Of a stretch of 64,000 nt of DNA, positions 35,159 to 43,890 are shown one piece after another. The stretch comes from CAYRFF01 sp964436125 (GTDB lineage Bacteria > Bacteroidota > Bacteroidia > Chitinophagales > Saprospiraceae), in NCBI GenBank assembly GCA_964436125.1, contig CAYTBT010000006.1:1-64000 (forward strand), read 5' to 3'. The notes beneath the pieces are model-generated. The model worked only from the letters and a program-made list of their open reading frames with translations. It was not told where the DNA came from and searched no databases. Both the position numbers and the translations under genes were made by a program. Position 1 is the stretch's first letter; each line of letters starts with the position of its first letter.

Positions 35159-37123
35159 ATGAAAACATCGTATTTATTTGCCCTTTTATTCCTGGGTATT
35201 ATTTCCGTAAATTTCAGTTCATGTGTCAAGGAAGACTTTGATCAACCACCCGAGTATGATTACCCGGAAATTGAGACAAATGCAACTATCGCAGACATTA
35301 AAGCGTTTTATGAACCCAATAAATTTGTGGAAATTGAGGATGAATTAATCTTTGATGCAATCGTCGTTGCCAATGATTCTACCGGCAACTATTTTAAATC
35401 CCTTGTTATCCAAGACGAGACAGGCGGTATAGAATTGAGCATTAATGCCGTTAATCTCTTTAATCAATTTCCGGTAGGGAGAAGAATTTATATCAATTGT
35501 AAAGGCCTTGTGATAAGTGCCTACAATAACCTTATCCAGCTAGGCGGAAATACCTATGTTGACGATGATGGGGAATTGAGACTCGGTGGAATAGAAGAGA
35601 TATTAATTGATCAATACATAGTTAAAGGCGCTCCCGGACAAGAGGTGAAAGCACGTGAAATCAGTTCTTTCAGCGAGTTGAAACTTGAAGATCAATCTAC
35701 GCTAGTCCGCTTAAATAATGTGCAATTTTCCAGCTCTGACACCTCATCAACTTATGCAGATGACGATCAGAAGAGCGCATATAATCTTACCATTGAAAAT
35801 TGTGGTGGCGAAGAGATGACATTGCGTACCAGTGGATATGCCGACTTTGCCGGTGACAATGTCCCCAATAAAAAAGGAACAATAACGGGGATTTTCTCCG
35901 TTTTTGGGACGACTAAACAACTCTTCATCCGCAAAACAAGTGATGTCGCACTTACTGAAGCTCGTTGTGGAAACACCGGCGGCGGAGGTGATTGCGATTA
36001 TTCTGAAGAATTGATGTCTATCAAGCAATTACGCGATTTATATACCGGTACGGCTACAGATGGACCTTCCGGCAAAAGAATTAAAGGTATCGTCATATCA
36101 GATCGTTCCAATGGAACTATGCAGGAGCAGAATGTCGTTATTCAAGGCCCCAATGGCTATGGAGTTCTCGTGAGATTCGGTGAACCCAATCCTTATGATC
36201 TCGGCGATCAGTTTGAAATCCTTACAGCAGAAACAGATTTATCGGAATATAATGGATTATTGCAGTTAAGCAATGTCAATCCGGCCAATACTTGCTCTTC
36301 CGGCAAGGCTACTGTCCCTGAACCGGCTCTTGTGACAGTCGCTGATATTCTCGATAATATGGATAAATATGAATCGACATTAATAAAAATCAAAAATGCT
36401 ACCTTGCAAGGAGGAGGCACTTATGGTGGTGCAGTTACTGTAAACGACGGTACAGGAACTATTACAATGTACACTAGAGCAGATGCAGAATTTGCTTCTG
36501 ATAGCTATCCTACCGGTTCTGTTACGGTGACAGCTATCGTGTCTCAATTCAATGATCCTCAGTTAAGCATCCGATCAAAAGCCGACGTGGTTTCAACCGG
36601 TGGCGGTGGTGGAGATGATGAAGTGATAACACTTCCCGTCAGCACGGAATTTGACGATGGGATTCCATCCGACTGGATCCTTGCCAATACAAAGGGAACG
36701 CGCGTCTGGGAAGGTAGAGATTATGATGGCGAATTTTATGCTCAGATGTCTGCTTACTCTTCTGAAGGTACACTCGATGTTACTACGTGGATGATTACAC
36801 CTAAAATTGACTTTGAATCTCAATCCGGTGAATATATTGAAGTGAAACTCGCCGATGCATTCCAGAATGGAAATCCATTCCGGATAATGTATTCAGTGGA
36901 CTACTTCGGTGGCGATCCGGTTGCAGCAAGCTGGATTGAAGTGGGTAGAGATCAGATTGATCCACTGATTAACAACTCTGCTAGTTATGATAATGTGTAT
37001 GAGCCATCAGGAAAAATTGATCTGTCATCAATCCCTGCCAATGCCCATATCGCATTTGTTTATGAGAGTGGCGGTTCAATTTCTACTACGATTCAGTTAA
37101 GTAGTGTCAATATCAACAAATAA
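35159..37123 (+). CDS. DUF5689 lipoprotein with C-terminal DUF5017/choice-of-anchor-J domain
   Basis: 654 residues. Lipobox FSSC (Cys 22). Residues about 45-270 and 285-475 are two OB-like DUF5689-type modules (TIADIKAFYE, KSLVIQDETGGIELSI; MSIKQLRDLY, TLIKIKNATLQGGGTY), joined by Gly-rich linkers. The last ~150 residues form a jelly-roll domain with WMITPKIDFES, typical of DUF5017/cleaved-adhesin types. It is encoded right after the TonB receptor and should act as its surface substrate-binding partner. A strong terminator follows. Confidence 0.85.
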   Translation: MKTSYLFALLFLGIISVNFSSCVKEDFDQPPEYDYPEIETNATIADIKAFYEPNKFVEIEDELIFDAIVVANDSTGNYFKSLVIQDETGGIELSINAVNLFNQFPVGRRIYINCKGLVISAYNNLIQLGGNTYVDDDGELRLGGIEEILIDQYIVKGAPGQEVKAREISSFSELKLEDQSTLVRLNNVQFSSSDTSSTYADDDQKSAYNLTIENCGGEEMTLRTSGYADFAGDNVPNKKGTITGIFSVFGTTKQLFIRKTSDVALTEARCGNTGGGGDCDYSEELMSIKQLRDLYTGTATDGPSGKRIKGIVISDRSNGTMQEQNVVIQGPNGYGVLVRFGEPNPYDLGDQFEILTAETDLSEYNGLLQLSNVNPANTCSSGKATVPEPALVTVADILDNMDKYESTLIKIKNATLQGGGTYGGAVTVNDGTGTITMYTRADAEFASDSYPTGSVTVTAIVSQFNDPQLSIRSKADVVSTGGGGGDDEVITLPVSTEFDDGIPSDWILANTKGTRVWEGRDYDGEFYAQMSAYSSEGTLDVTTWMITPKIDFESQSGEYIEVKLADAFQNGNPFRIMYSVDYFGGDPVAASWIEVGRDQIDPLINNSASYDNVYEPSGKIDLSSIPANAHIAFVYESGGSISTTIQLSSVNINK

Positions 37124-37162
37124 AACTGATTTATTCATTGCCTGAAATGGTGGTGATTTCAT

Positions 37163-37204
37163 AAAAAAGCCTGTCTTGGTTTCTTGAATCAAGACAGGCT
37201 TTTA
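37163..37204 (+). terminator. Strong Rho-independent terminator of the receptor operon
   Basis: AAAAGCCTGTCTTG (37165-37178) pairs perfectly with CAAGACAGGCTTTT (37190-37203), with A and T runs on both sides, so it can work in both directions. Confidence 0.9.
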
Positions 37205-37366
37205 TATTGAAGCAAATATACTATTTTACATTCGCCTTCTTTATTTCTGCCCTTATAATTATGCTTCCCCTGCTTTTCTATCATCTACAGCCTTAAAACC
37301 TAGTGAATATATGCTACAGGCCCTAGCATGAGAGGAAATGCATAAACTATAAATCACACAACTCAT

Positions 37367-37642
37367 TTAAGCTGGTTGCCGGTCGGCCGATATTTCCGAA
37401 TTGGACTGTTTAATCAGCTCTTTGGCAAGATCGAGAATTTCCGTATTTTCTAGGTTTACATAACCTCCATGTGGCCCCGGTTGAATATGGGAATCCACCG
37501 GAACACCATTCTTAAATTTTTTGGCTCCAAAATAGTTTCTGACAGTCTGATTATCAAGCCCCAGTTGTTCAGCAATTTTGGCAATGCTGCCTGTAGGTAA
37601 CTGGTGCTTAATCTGCCGGAGCTCTTCCATTGATATATTCAT
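37367..37642 (-). CDS. Small helix-turn-helix DNA-binding protein
   Basis: 91 residues from the ATG at 37642. A longer frame upstream exists but its extra 34 residues are hydrophobic and unlike the family. GSIAKIAEQLGLDNQTVRNYFGAKKF reads as a helix-turn-helix with recognition helix NQTVRNYF, followed by HIQPGPHGGYVNLEN, a loop conserved in a small Bacteroidota DNA-binding family. Target genes are unknown. It stands alone between the receptor operon terminator and folP. Confidence 0.72.
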   Translation of the reverse strand: MNISMEELRQIKHQLPTGSIAKIAEQLGLDNQTVRNYFGAKKFKNGVPVDSHIQPGPHGGYVNLENTEILDLAKELIKQSNSEISADRQPA

Positions 37643-37938
37643 AAGCAAATAAGGTTTAGTGATTAAATTGGTTACTTCTCTTGCTAAATATAGGAAATTA
37701 TTTATTAAATACGGTAATTGAGCGGGGATTTTCGCTATTTTCATACTTTCTGCACATAATTTGCTATTCCCTGTATAAAATTAGCTGTATAAGTAGAGCA
37801 GGATTGTAAGCTGTCAAGTTGACTCGCGAGGGCAAATTGATTGAAATTTTTCTTCTCGGAATACAAGACTAAACCACGATTATATGCATGTGTTATAAGC
37901 TTTCGCTCAAATGCTCAACTGATCCGCCCGGAATAAAG
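37643..37938. other. 296-bp intergenic region before folP
   Basis: Divergent control region for the HTH gene and folP. No gene or RNA seen. A perfect -7 box for folP follows at 37939-37946. Confidence 0.35.
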
Positions 37939-37946
37939 TATCTTTG
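37939..37946 (+). promoter_or_regulatory. -7 promoter box of the folP-tamB unit
   Basis: TATCTTTG is a perfect TAnnTTTG. A TTG start at 37944 would fall inside this box, so translation should begin at the ATG at 37962 or the GTG at 38022. Confidence 0.5.
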
Positions 37947-37961
37947 TATGAATTAAAAAGA

Positions 37962-38876
37962 ATGCGGAGAGCATTTTTATATTTGCACAGCAGATTGTTT
38001 AAGGTTGCAGAAAACACGATTGTGAAGAAGAATTATACATTCAAGTCTCAAGACAAGCTCATAAGGATAGAGTCACCGCAAGTGTGGGGAGTTCTCAATT
38101 TAACGCGAGACTCCTTTTATTCCGGCAGTAGGCGGCCTGGGCTTGAGGAGGCATTTGCGGAAGCGGAAAAACACCTTAAAGCGGGAATAAAGGTTCTTGA
38201 TATAGGAGCAATGTCCTCGAGGCCCGGAGCAGCAATTTCCAAGGTACAAGAAGAACTTGATCAACTCTTGCCTCTGATTGAAAGAATCAAAAGTAGCTAT
38301 GAAAATTGCCTTATAAGTATCGACACAATCCATGCTGAAGTGGCGGAAGAATGTGTAAGCTACGGGGCAGATATTATCAATGATATAAGTGGTGGATTGT
38401 ATGACCCTGACATGTTGCGTGTGGTGGGAAAACTTCAGGTGCCTATCGTGCTTATGCACATGCGGGGCACACCGGCTACAATGCAAGACGATACGTCTTA
38501 CGACAATCTCATAGGCGAGATAATGCTCTATTTTAAAGAAAGAATAGAAGCATGCAAGGCGCATGGAATCAGGGATATTATTCTCGATCCGGGCTTTGGT
38601 TTTTCCAAGACGAGGATGCAGAATATGCAGCTTATCGGACATATTCCCACCTTCAAAATATATGATTGCCCGATTCTTATCGGTGTGTCCAGGAAATCAA
38701 CGATATACAAGACTTTGGGTATCACACCGGAGGAAGCACTGAACGGCACAACAGCTTTACATGTGATTGCGTTAAATAAAGGCGCGGACATTATACGTGT
38801 TCACGATTCCAGGGAGGCACTAGAAGTGGTAAAGCTCCTTCTGTTTTATCAAGCTACCATGCTGGAAGAGAATTGA
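37962..38876 (+). CDS. folP: Dihydropteroate synthase
   Basis: 304 residues from 37962. It joins p-aminobenzoate to dihydropterin pyrophosphate in folate synthesis and is the sulfonamide target. Motifs: WGVLNLTRDSFYSGS (pterin/PABA loops), DIGAMSSRPGA, DTIHAEVAE, INDISGG, MHMRGTPATMQ, ILDPGFGFSK, GVSRKS and IRVHD. The first ~20 residues from this ATG are not conserved, and a GTG at 38022 is a possible shorter start. It is followed by tamB after 12 bp. One TTTGCGGAAGC word lies at 38154-38164 (F-A-E-A frame). Confidence 0.94.
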   Translation: MRRAFLYLHSRLFKVAENTIVKKNYTFKSQDKLIRIESPQVWGVLNLTRDSFYSGSRRPGLEEAFAEAEKHLKAGIKVLDIGAMSSRPGAAISKVQEELDQLLPLIERIKSSYENCLISIDTIHAEVAEECVSYGADIINDISGGLYDPDMLRVVGKLQVPIVLMHMRGTPATMQDDTSYDNLIGEIMLYFKERIEACKAHGIRDIILDPGFGFSKTRMQNMQLIGHIPTFKIYDCPILIGVSRKSTIYKTLGITPEEALNGTTALHVIALNKGADIIRVHDSREALEVVKLLLFYQATMLEEN

Positions 38877-38888
38877 GATTAAAAGAGA

Positions 38889-41800
38889 ATGTCAGAAAAG
38901 GAACAAGTGAATAAGGTAGAGGAAAAAGGGCAGGGTTCTTCTCGACTTCGGAGGGGGCTCATGCGCTTTGGCCGTTTTCTCTTGAGGACGGCATTAATCC
39001 TCTTTCTTCTTTTATTTTTACTTTCCTTGATTATTCAGACAGCGGAGTTTCAGAATTGGGCATCACAGAAGACAGCGGATATTCTCAGCGAGAAAATCGG
39101 CTCTGAGGTATCGATAGGAGGTTTTCGCTTAAATTTCTTTGATAAACTGGAGCTTCAAGATGTCCTGGTCCGAGATTTGGAAGACGATACCTTATTTTAT
39201 TCCGGACAATTGACAGCGGATTTTAAGGCTCCGATATTTACATTGCTTAAAAAAGAATTAAAGCTTGAAAACATCATTCTCAGGGATACCAAATTGAGAA
39301 TGGTAAGAACCGCTGATGATAGCTTGTATAATCTTCAGAAAATCCTGGCCAAGCTCGCAAGTAATCAAGATAAATCGAGTGACGAGATCGGCGAGACGGA
39401 AATAAAATTTGACGTAAGTCTTCAGAATGTTTTTCTGCAAGATTTGAAATTTGTGCAGATTGATTCCATGTATGGAACAGATATGGATGTATCGCTGGGC
39501 AAGGGGCGGATACAAGTAGATAGGATAGACCTAGAACACTCATTATTTGCCTTTCAGCGCATACGCTTAATCCGACCGAGTGTACATATTCAGCAATATG
39601 AAGCAGCCGTGACTTATGTCAAAGAAGAGGAAGCACCATTGATACCACTGATGTTTAAAATAGGCTCCCTCGATCTCGATGGAGGAAGGTTTTTACTGGA
39701 TAACTTGCTTGTTGAAGAAGAGCAATATCCCATAGTCAATATGGATTATCATCATCTTCATATCAAGAATATCTATCTCGATGCAGACAATGTCAGCTTC
39801 CACAACTGGGAAACAACTGCCGGAAGAATAAATGAATTGAGAGCTGAAACGGGGGAAGGATTTATCGTACAGAACTTACAAGCTGATTCTGTAAAGGTCA
39901 ATCCACAGATAACCTACATAGAAAATGGGCGATTGCGGACGGAAAAATCGGACATCAATGTAGATATCCGATTTACCTATCCGGAGTTTCCCGCTTGGCG
40001 AGATTTTGTAAATGATATCCTTATGCATGTAGAAAGCAGGAATTCCCGGGTTTATGTAAAAGACATAATGAACTTTGCACCTGAGTTATACAAAGTGGAT
40101 TTCTTTAAAAATAATGCAGACCGTTTTTTAATTATTGACGGGACAGTGAATGGCAATGTGAATAATATGCGCACAGAAGCTTTTAAAGCAGCACTTGATT
40201 CAATGTATGTTAAAGGGAATATTCACATAAAAGATGCTACAGATCCCGAGAAGCTTTTTATTGAAGCAAGTATTATAGATAGTAGAATTTATCCTCGCAA
40301 ACTAGATTCAATGATTAAGGGATTAAAGCTTGATTCAAGCATATATCGATTGGGGGTAGCAAAGGTCACAGGTGATTTTAATGGAACATTAAAGGATTTT
40401 AAAGTAAATACTGCTTTATCCTCCAGACTTGGGAAAGGACAATTTAACTTGAGTCTTCATCTGGATGATGCGATAGAGAATGCCCAATATAATGGTGAAG
40501 TCCGATTAAGCAACTTTGACATAGGACGCTTTCTCAATATCGATAGTGTGGGAGATATCAGTCTTGATATGATTGTCAGAGATGGTAGAGGTCTAAGTCT
40601 TGAATCCGTAGATGCATTTCTGGAGGGGAATATTGATTCATTTGAGATGCGCGGGTATGTTTATGAAGATATTGAGGTTGATGGTAGGGCGAGCAATAGT
40701 AGATTTAAAGGGAATATGAGTATCACAGATGAAAATATCGATGCTAATTTTCAAGGCCTCATACATTATTCCGATCCTCAGAAACCATCGATGAATATGA
40801 GCTTGGATGTACAGAATATCGACTTATATACCTTGAACTTCTCGGATAAACCATTTGATATGAGCTTTCAATTTGACGGAAGTATTGATAGCTTCGATCT
40901 ATATCACTTGCAGGCCAATTCTATGATAAACGAGCTCCACATCCTCTATAAAGATAGTATTAAGCTCTCACTTGACACCATCCAAGTCATTGCAACTGAC
41001 GAGGACAAAGGCGTTCATCAGCAAGAATTACGCATCCAATCCGATATCCTGAATGCCACAATCAAGGGGGATTATTCCTGGATAAAATCCTGGGGCGCGC
41101 TCCGGAACTACTTTATTCAATCTTTTCCTCAACTTTCTGACCGCTGGAATTTAACCAAAGATTCAGTGGTCTATGAAAGCGACCTGGAATTTGATATTGC
41201 GGTAAAAAATACGGATGGCTTCCTCGTACTATTCAATGAAGAGCTCGATACTATAAAGGACTTGAAGATTTCAGGCTTTATTAATACCTACGAGCGTAAA
41301 GCTAAACTTAATGCCTATGTGCCCAAAATCGGCTATGGAGACAATACCTTCCACAATGTTTACCTCATTGTTTTTTCTCAGGAAGGCTTAGGGAACCTAG
41401 TATTTGGTATTGATAGTACGATTATCAATAATAACATCAGTGTAAGTCCTATCAGTGTTGCAGGTGACTTAACCTATGACACCTTGAGCTTTAACCTCAA
41501 CATAGCCAATGATACCGAGAAAAAAGATAATTTCAACATTGATGGAAAGATATTTCCTACTGCGGAACGATATGCTCTGACATTTGATAATCAATATGTT
41601 CAACTGTTTAATAATGACTGGGATATTACGGATGAGAATTTCATTGAATTTGGTAAAGATTTCCTCGATATTGATTCATTGTACTTCAGGTTTCAAGATA
41701 AAGTAATAGGTCTGAATTCAACGGGACCCAATCAATTATCATTTGCTACTCAAAACATTCCTATAAGCACATTCAATAAAAATATTACGAGTGATTCTAT

Positions 41801-43784
41801 AAATTTATATGGTGGTTTATCAATGCAAGTGGATATCGATAATATTTACGATATTAACCATATTAATGCAGCAATTCTCATTGATAGTTTTAGGGTTAAT
41901 GAAGATAAATACGGCAAATTTACAATAGACATAAAAGATGACGGTACGGGGATGCGTAGCAAGGTAAACATCAAGTCCAAGTATAAAGGACAAGAATTTT
42001 ATGCTCGCGGCTTTATCCGTCCTAAGAATCTGGATGATTTTTATCATTTGAAAGCGAGTGGAAAAGAAATTCCTTTTACCATATTGGAATATCTGCTGTA
42101 CGACGTTATTTCCAATACAGAAGGGAAGGTTGATGCAACTTTATCGATTACCGGTGCTATCAATGAGCCACAAGTCAATGGCAAGGCACGACTATATGAT
42201 GCACATACGACATTTGATATGCTCGGTGTAACATATTACATTAAAAACGCAGAGATCAAGGTAAGTCCTACCTATATTGACTTTTCAGGTGGGGAGATTT
42301 ATGACAAATACGGAAATGTGGCTCATGTTCAAGGAGGACTGACACACCACTATTTTCAAGACTTCGGTGCGGATGTCCAGGTTAGTTCGGATAGATTCCT
42401 TCTGCTGAATACAAGTAAAGAAATCAATTCCTTTTACTATGGGCATTGCATGGGATCAGCAGTGGTTAATATTGACGGACTGTTTACCAGGCCGGACATA
42501 AATATCGTTGCAGAAAACACAGATAATACTGAATTCTATATGTCCCTATTTGCCAATAACGGTGTAAAGGATGCCGGCTTTGTTCGCTTTGTGAATCCGG
42601 GAGATACAATTGACATAAACCATAGTGAAAATAATACGGCTCCCAAGGGGATTAACCTTCATCTTGACCTTACGGCAAATGAAAAGGGGCATGTTAAAAT
42701 ATTTATGGATACTGAAGAAGGAAATTATATTGAAGGAACCGGAGTGGGAAACATAATACTCGATCTGAAACGGTCCGGGGACATCAGCATGTATGGAACC
42801 TATAATATCAGTTCGGGTACATATCACTACGCATTTAACTTAATTAATCGGACTTTTACGGTACAAGAAGGCGGATACGTCAGATGGAGTGGTGATCCAC
42901 TCGATGCTGAGATGAATGTCGTAGCCGAATATCTTACATATACTTCACCCTATACGCTCATTGCCAATTATCAACTCAATGCACAAGATGTATCCGCGAC
43001 CCCGGTGTATGTTACCATCCATCTACGTGGCCCTATACTTCACCCAGAAATTAATTTTGATATCCGATTGCCGGAAGTGCAGGGTGAAATCCGCGCTTAT
43101 GTAGATAATGCACTCGCATCCTTGCGTAGCGACCAGTCCAAGCTCGATTTTCAAGCTGTATCACTCTTGACAGTAGGCGAATTCTGGCCGGAGAATAAGG
43201 TCGGAACAGGCATTGTGTTCTCCGGTGGGGCCAATACCGTAACGGGCTTTATTTCAAGTCAGGTATCGGGCTTTCTTTCATATATCGTCAATCAGGCATT
43301 GAGCGACGTCTCATTTGTCGATAATGTTCTTGTCGATGTACAGTACAACCTCAACAATGATATTACAGCAGACAATCTCAATCAGATCGGAGCAAAGGAA
43401 GTACAGATGAATCTACGCGGCTTCTTGTTCAATGATCGTGTTATTCTCGATGTAGGAGGTAATTATGTAGAAGATGATGCCCTTGCTGCCGGTTCTTATG
43501 TTACGGGAAACTTCGCCATTCAATATGTTCTTACTGAAGACAGGAGACTCCGCGTCAACGTCTATTCCAATTCCGATCACACACTTGAAGGTTACCGCAT
43601 TAAAAGTGGTGTGGGACTTAAATATCAACGGGAATTCAACTCATTCGAATCTTTATTTGCCAGTATGCGATCTTCCATAATCAAAGCCTACCATGAAAAA
43701 ACAGGGCGCAAGAAAAATAAAGCGAAGCACAAGGAAAAAATAGATGACTCCGGCGTATTACCCAAGAAAAGCAAGCTTGAATAA
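38889..43784 (+). CDS. tamB: TamB-like translocation/assembly module protein
   Basis: 1631 residues. One N-terminal TM anchor (about 31-52), then about 1100 residues of repeated beta-strands (AsmA/TamB-type beta-taco with recurring D-x-Y/F pairs), and a C-terminal DUF490/TamB domain from about 1150, with GNIILDLKRSGDISMYGTYNI and LPEVQGEIRAYVDNALASL. Such proteins bridge inner and outer membranes and move phospholipids and help insert outer-membrane proteins. A Lys-rich tail follows. Length exceeds the proteobacterial TamB (~1260), as is usual in Bacteroidota. Co-transcribed with folP. Confidence 0.9.
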   Translation: MSEKEQVNKVEEKGQGSSRLRRGLMRFGRFLLRTALILFLLLFLLSLIIQTAEFQNWASQKTADILSEKIGSEVSIGGFRLNFFDKLELQDVLVRDLEDDTLFYSGQLTADFKAPIFTLLKKELKLENIILRDTKLRMVRTADDSLYNLQKILAKLASNQDKSSDEIGETEIKFDVSLQNVFLQDLKFVQIDSMYGTDMDVSLGKGRIQVDRIDLEHSLFAFQRIRLIRPSVHIQQYEAAVTYVKEEEAPLIPLMFKIGSLDLDGGRFLLDNLLVEEEQYPIVNMDYHHLHIKNIYLDADNVSFHNWETTAGRINELRAETGEGFIVQNLQADSVKVNPQITYIENGRLRTEKSDINVDIRFTYPEFPAWRDFVNDILMHVESRNSRVYVKDIMNFAPELYKVDFFKNNADRFLIIDGTVNGNVNNMRTEAFKAALDSMYVKGNIHIKDATDPEKLFIEASIIDSRIYPRKLDSMIKGLKLDSSIYRLGVAKVTGDFNGTLKDFKVNTALSSRLGKGQFNLSLHLDDAIENAQYNGEVRLSNFDIGRFLNIDSVGDISLDMIVRDGRGLSLESVDAFLEGNIDSFEMRGYVYEDIEVDGRASNSRFKGNMSITDENIDANFQGLIHYSDPQKPSMNMSLDVQNIDLYTLNFSDKPFDMSFQFDGSIDSFDLYHLQANSMINELHILYKDSIKLSLDTIQVIATDEDKGVHQQELRIQSDILNATIKGDYSWIKSWGALRNYFIQSFPQLSDRWNLTKDSVVYESDLEFDIAVKNTDGFLVLFNEELDTIKDLKISGFINTYERKAKLNAYVPKIGYGDNTFHNVYLIVFSQEGLGNLVFGIDSTIINNNISVSPISVAGDLTYDTLSFNLNIANDTEKKDNFNIDGKIFPTAERYALTFDNQYVQLFNNDWDITDENFIEFGKDFLDIDSLYFRFQDKVIGLNSTGPNQLSFATQNIPISTFNKNITSDSINLYGGLSMQVDIDNIYDINHINAAILIDSFRVNEDKYGKFTIDIKDDGTGMRSKVNIKSKYKGQEFYARGFIRPKNLDDFYHLKASGKEIPFTILEYLLYDVISNTEGKVDATLSITGAINEPQVNGKARLYDAHTTFDMLGVTYYIKNAEIKVSPTYIDFSGGEIYDKYGNVAHVQGGLTHHYFQDFGADVQVSSDRFLLLNTSKEINSFYYGHCMGSAVVNIDGLFTRPDINIVAENTDNTEFYMSLFANNGVKDAGFVRFVNPGDTIDINHSENNTAPKGINLHLDLTANEKGHVKIFMDTEEGNYIEGTGVGNIILDLKRSGDISMYGTYNISSGTYHYAFNLINRTFTVQEGGYVRWSGDPLDAEMNVVAEYLTYTSPYTLIANYQLNAQDVSATPVYVTIHLRGPILHPEINFDIRLPEVQGEIRAYVDNALASLRSDQSKLDFQAVSLLTVGEFWPENKVGTGIVFSGGANTVTGFISSQVSGFLSYIVNQALSDVSFVDNVLVDVQYNLNNDITADNLNQIGAKEVQMNLRGFLFNDRVILDVGGNYVEDDALAAGSYVTGNFAIQYVLTEDRRLRVNVYSNSDHTLEGYRIKSGVGLKYQREFNSFESLFASMRSSIIKAYHEKTGRKKNKAKHKEKIDDSGVLPKKSKLE

Positions 43785-43890
43785 TAATAAAAGGTCCGTC
43801 TTGTTCAGAGAGGATATACCATAAAATAAAACTATTTTTACTTCCTCCGTGTTTTTTAAGTTCAGAATTATGTGAAGAATCTATGCCACC

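Noticed and set aside
37213..37220. Perfect minus-strand TATATTTG box
   Set aside because: No -33 element and no gene downstream on that strand; likely chance in AT-rich DNA.
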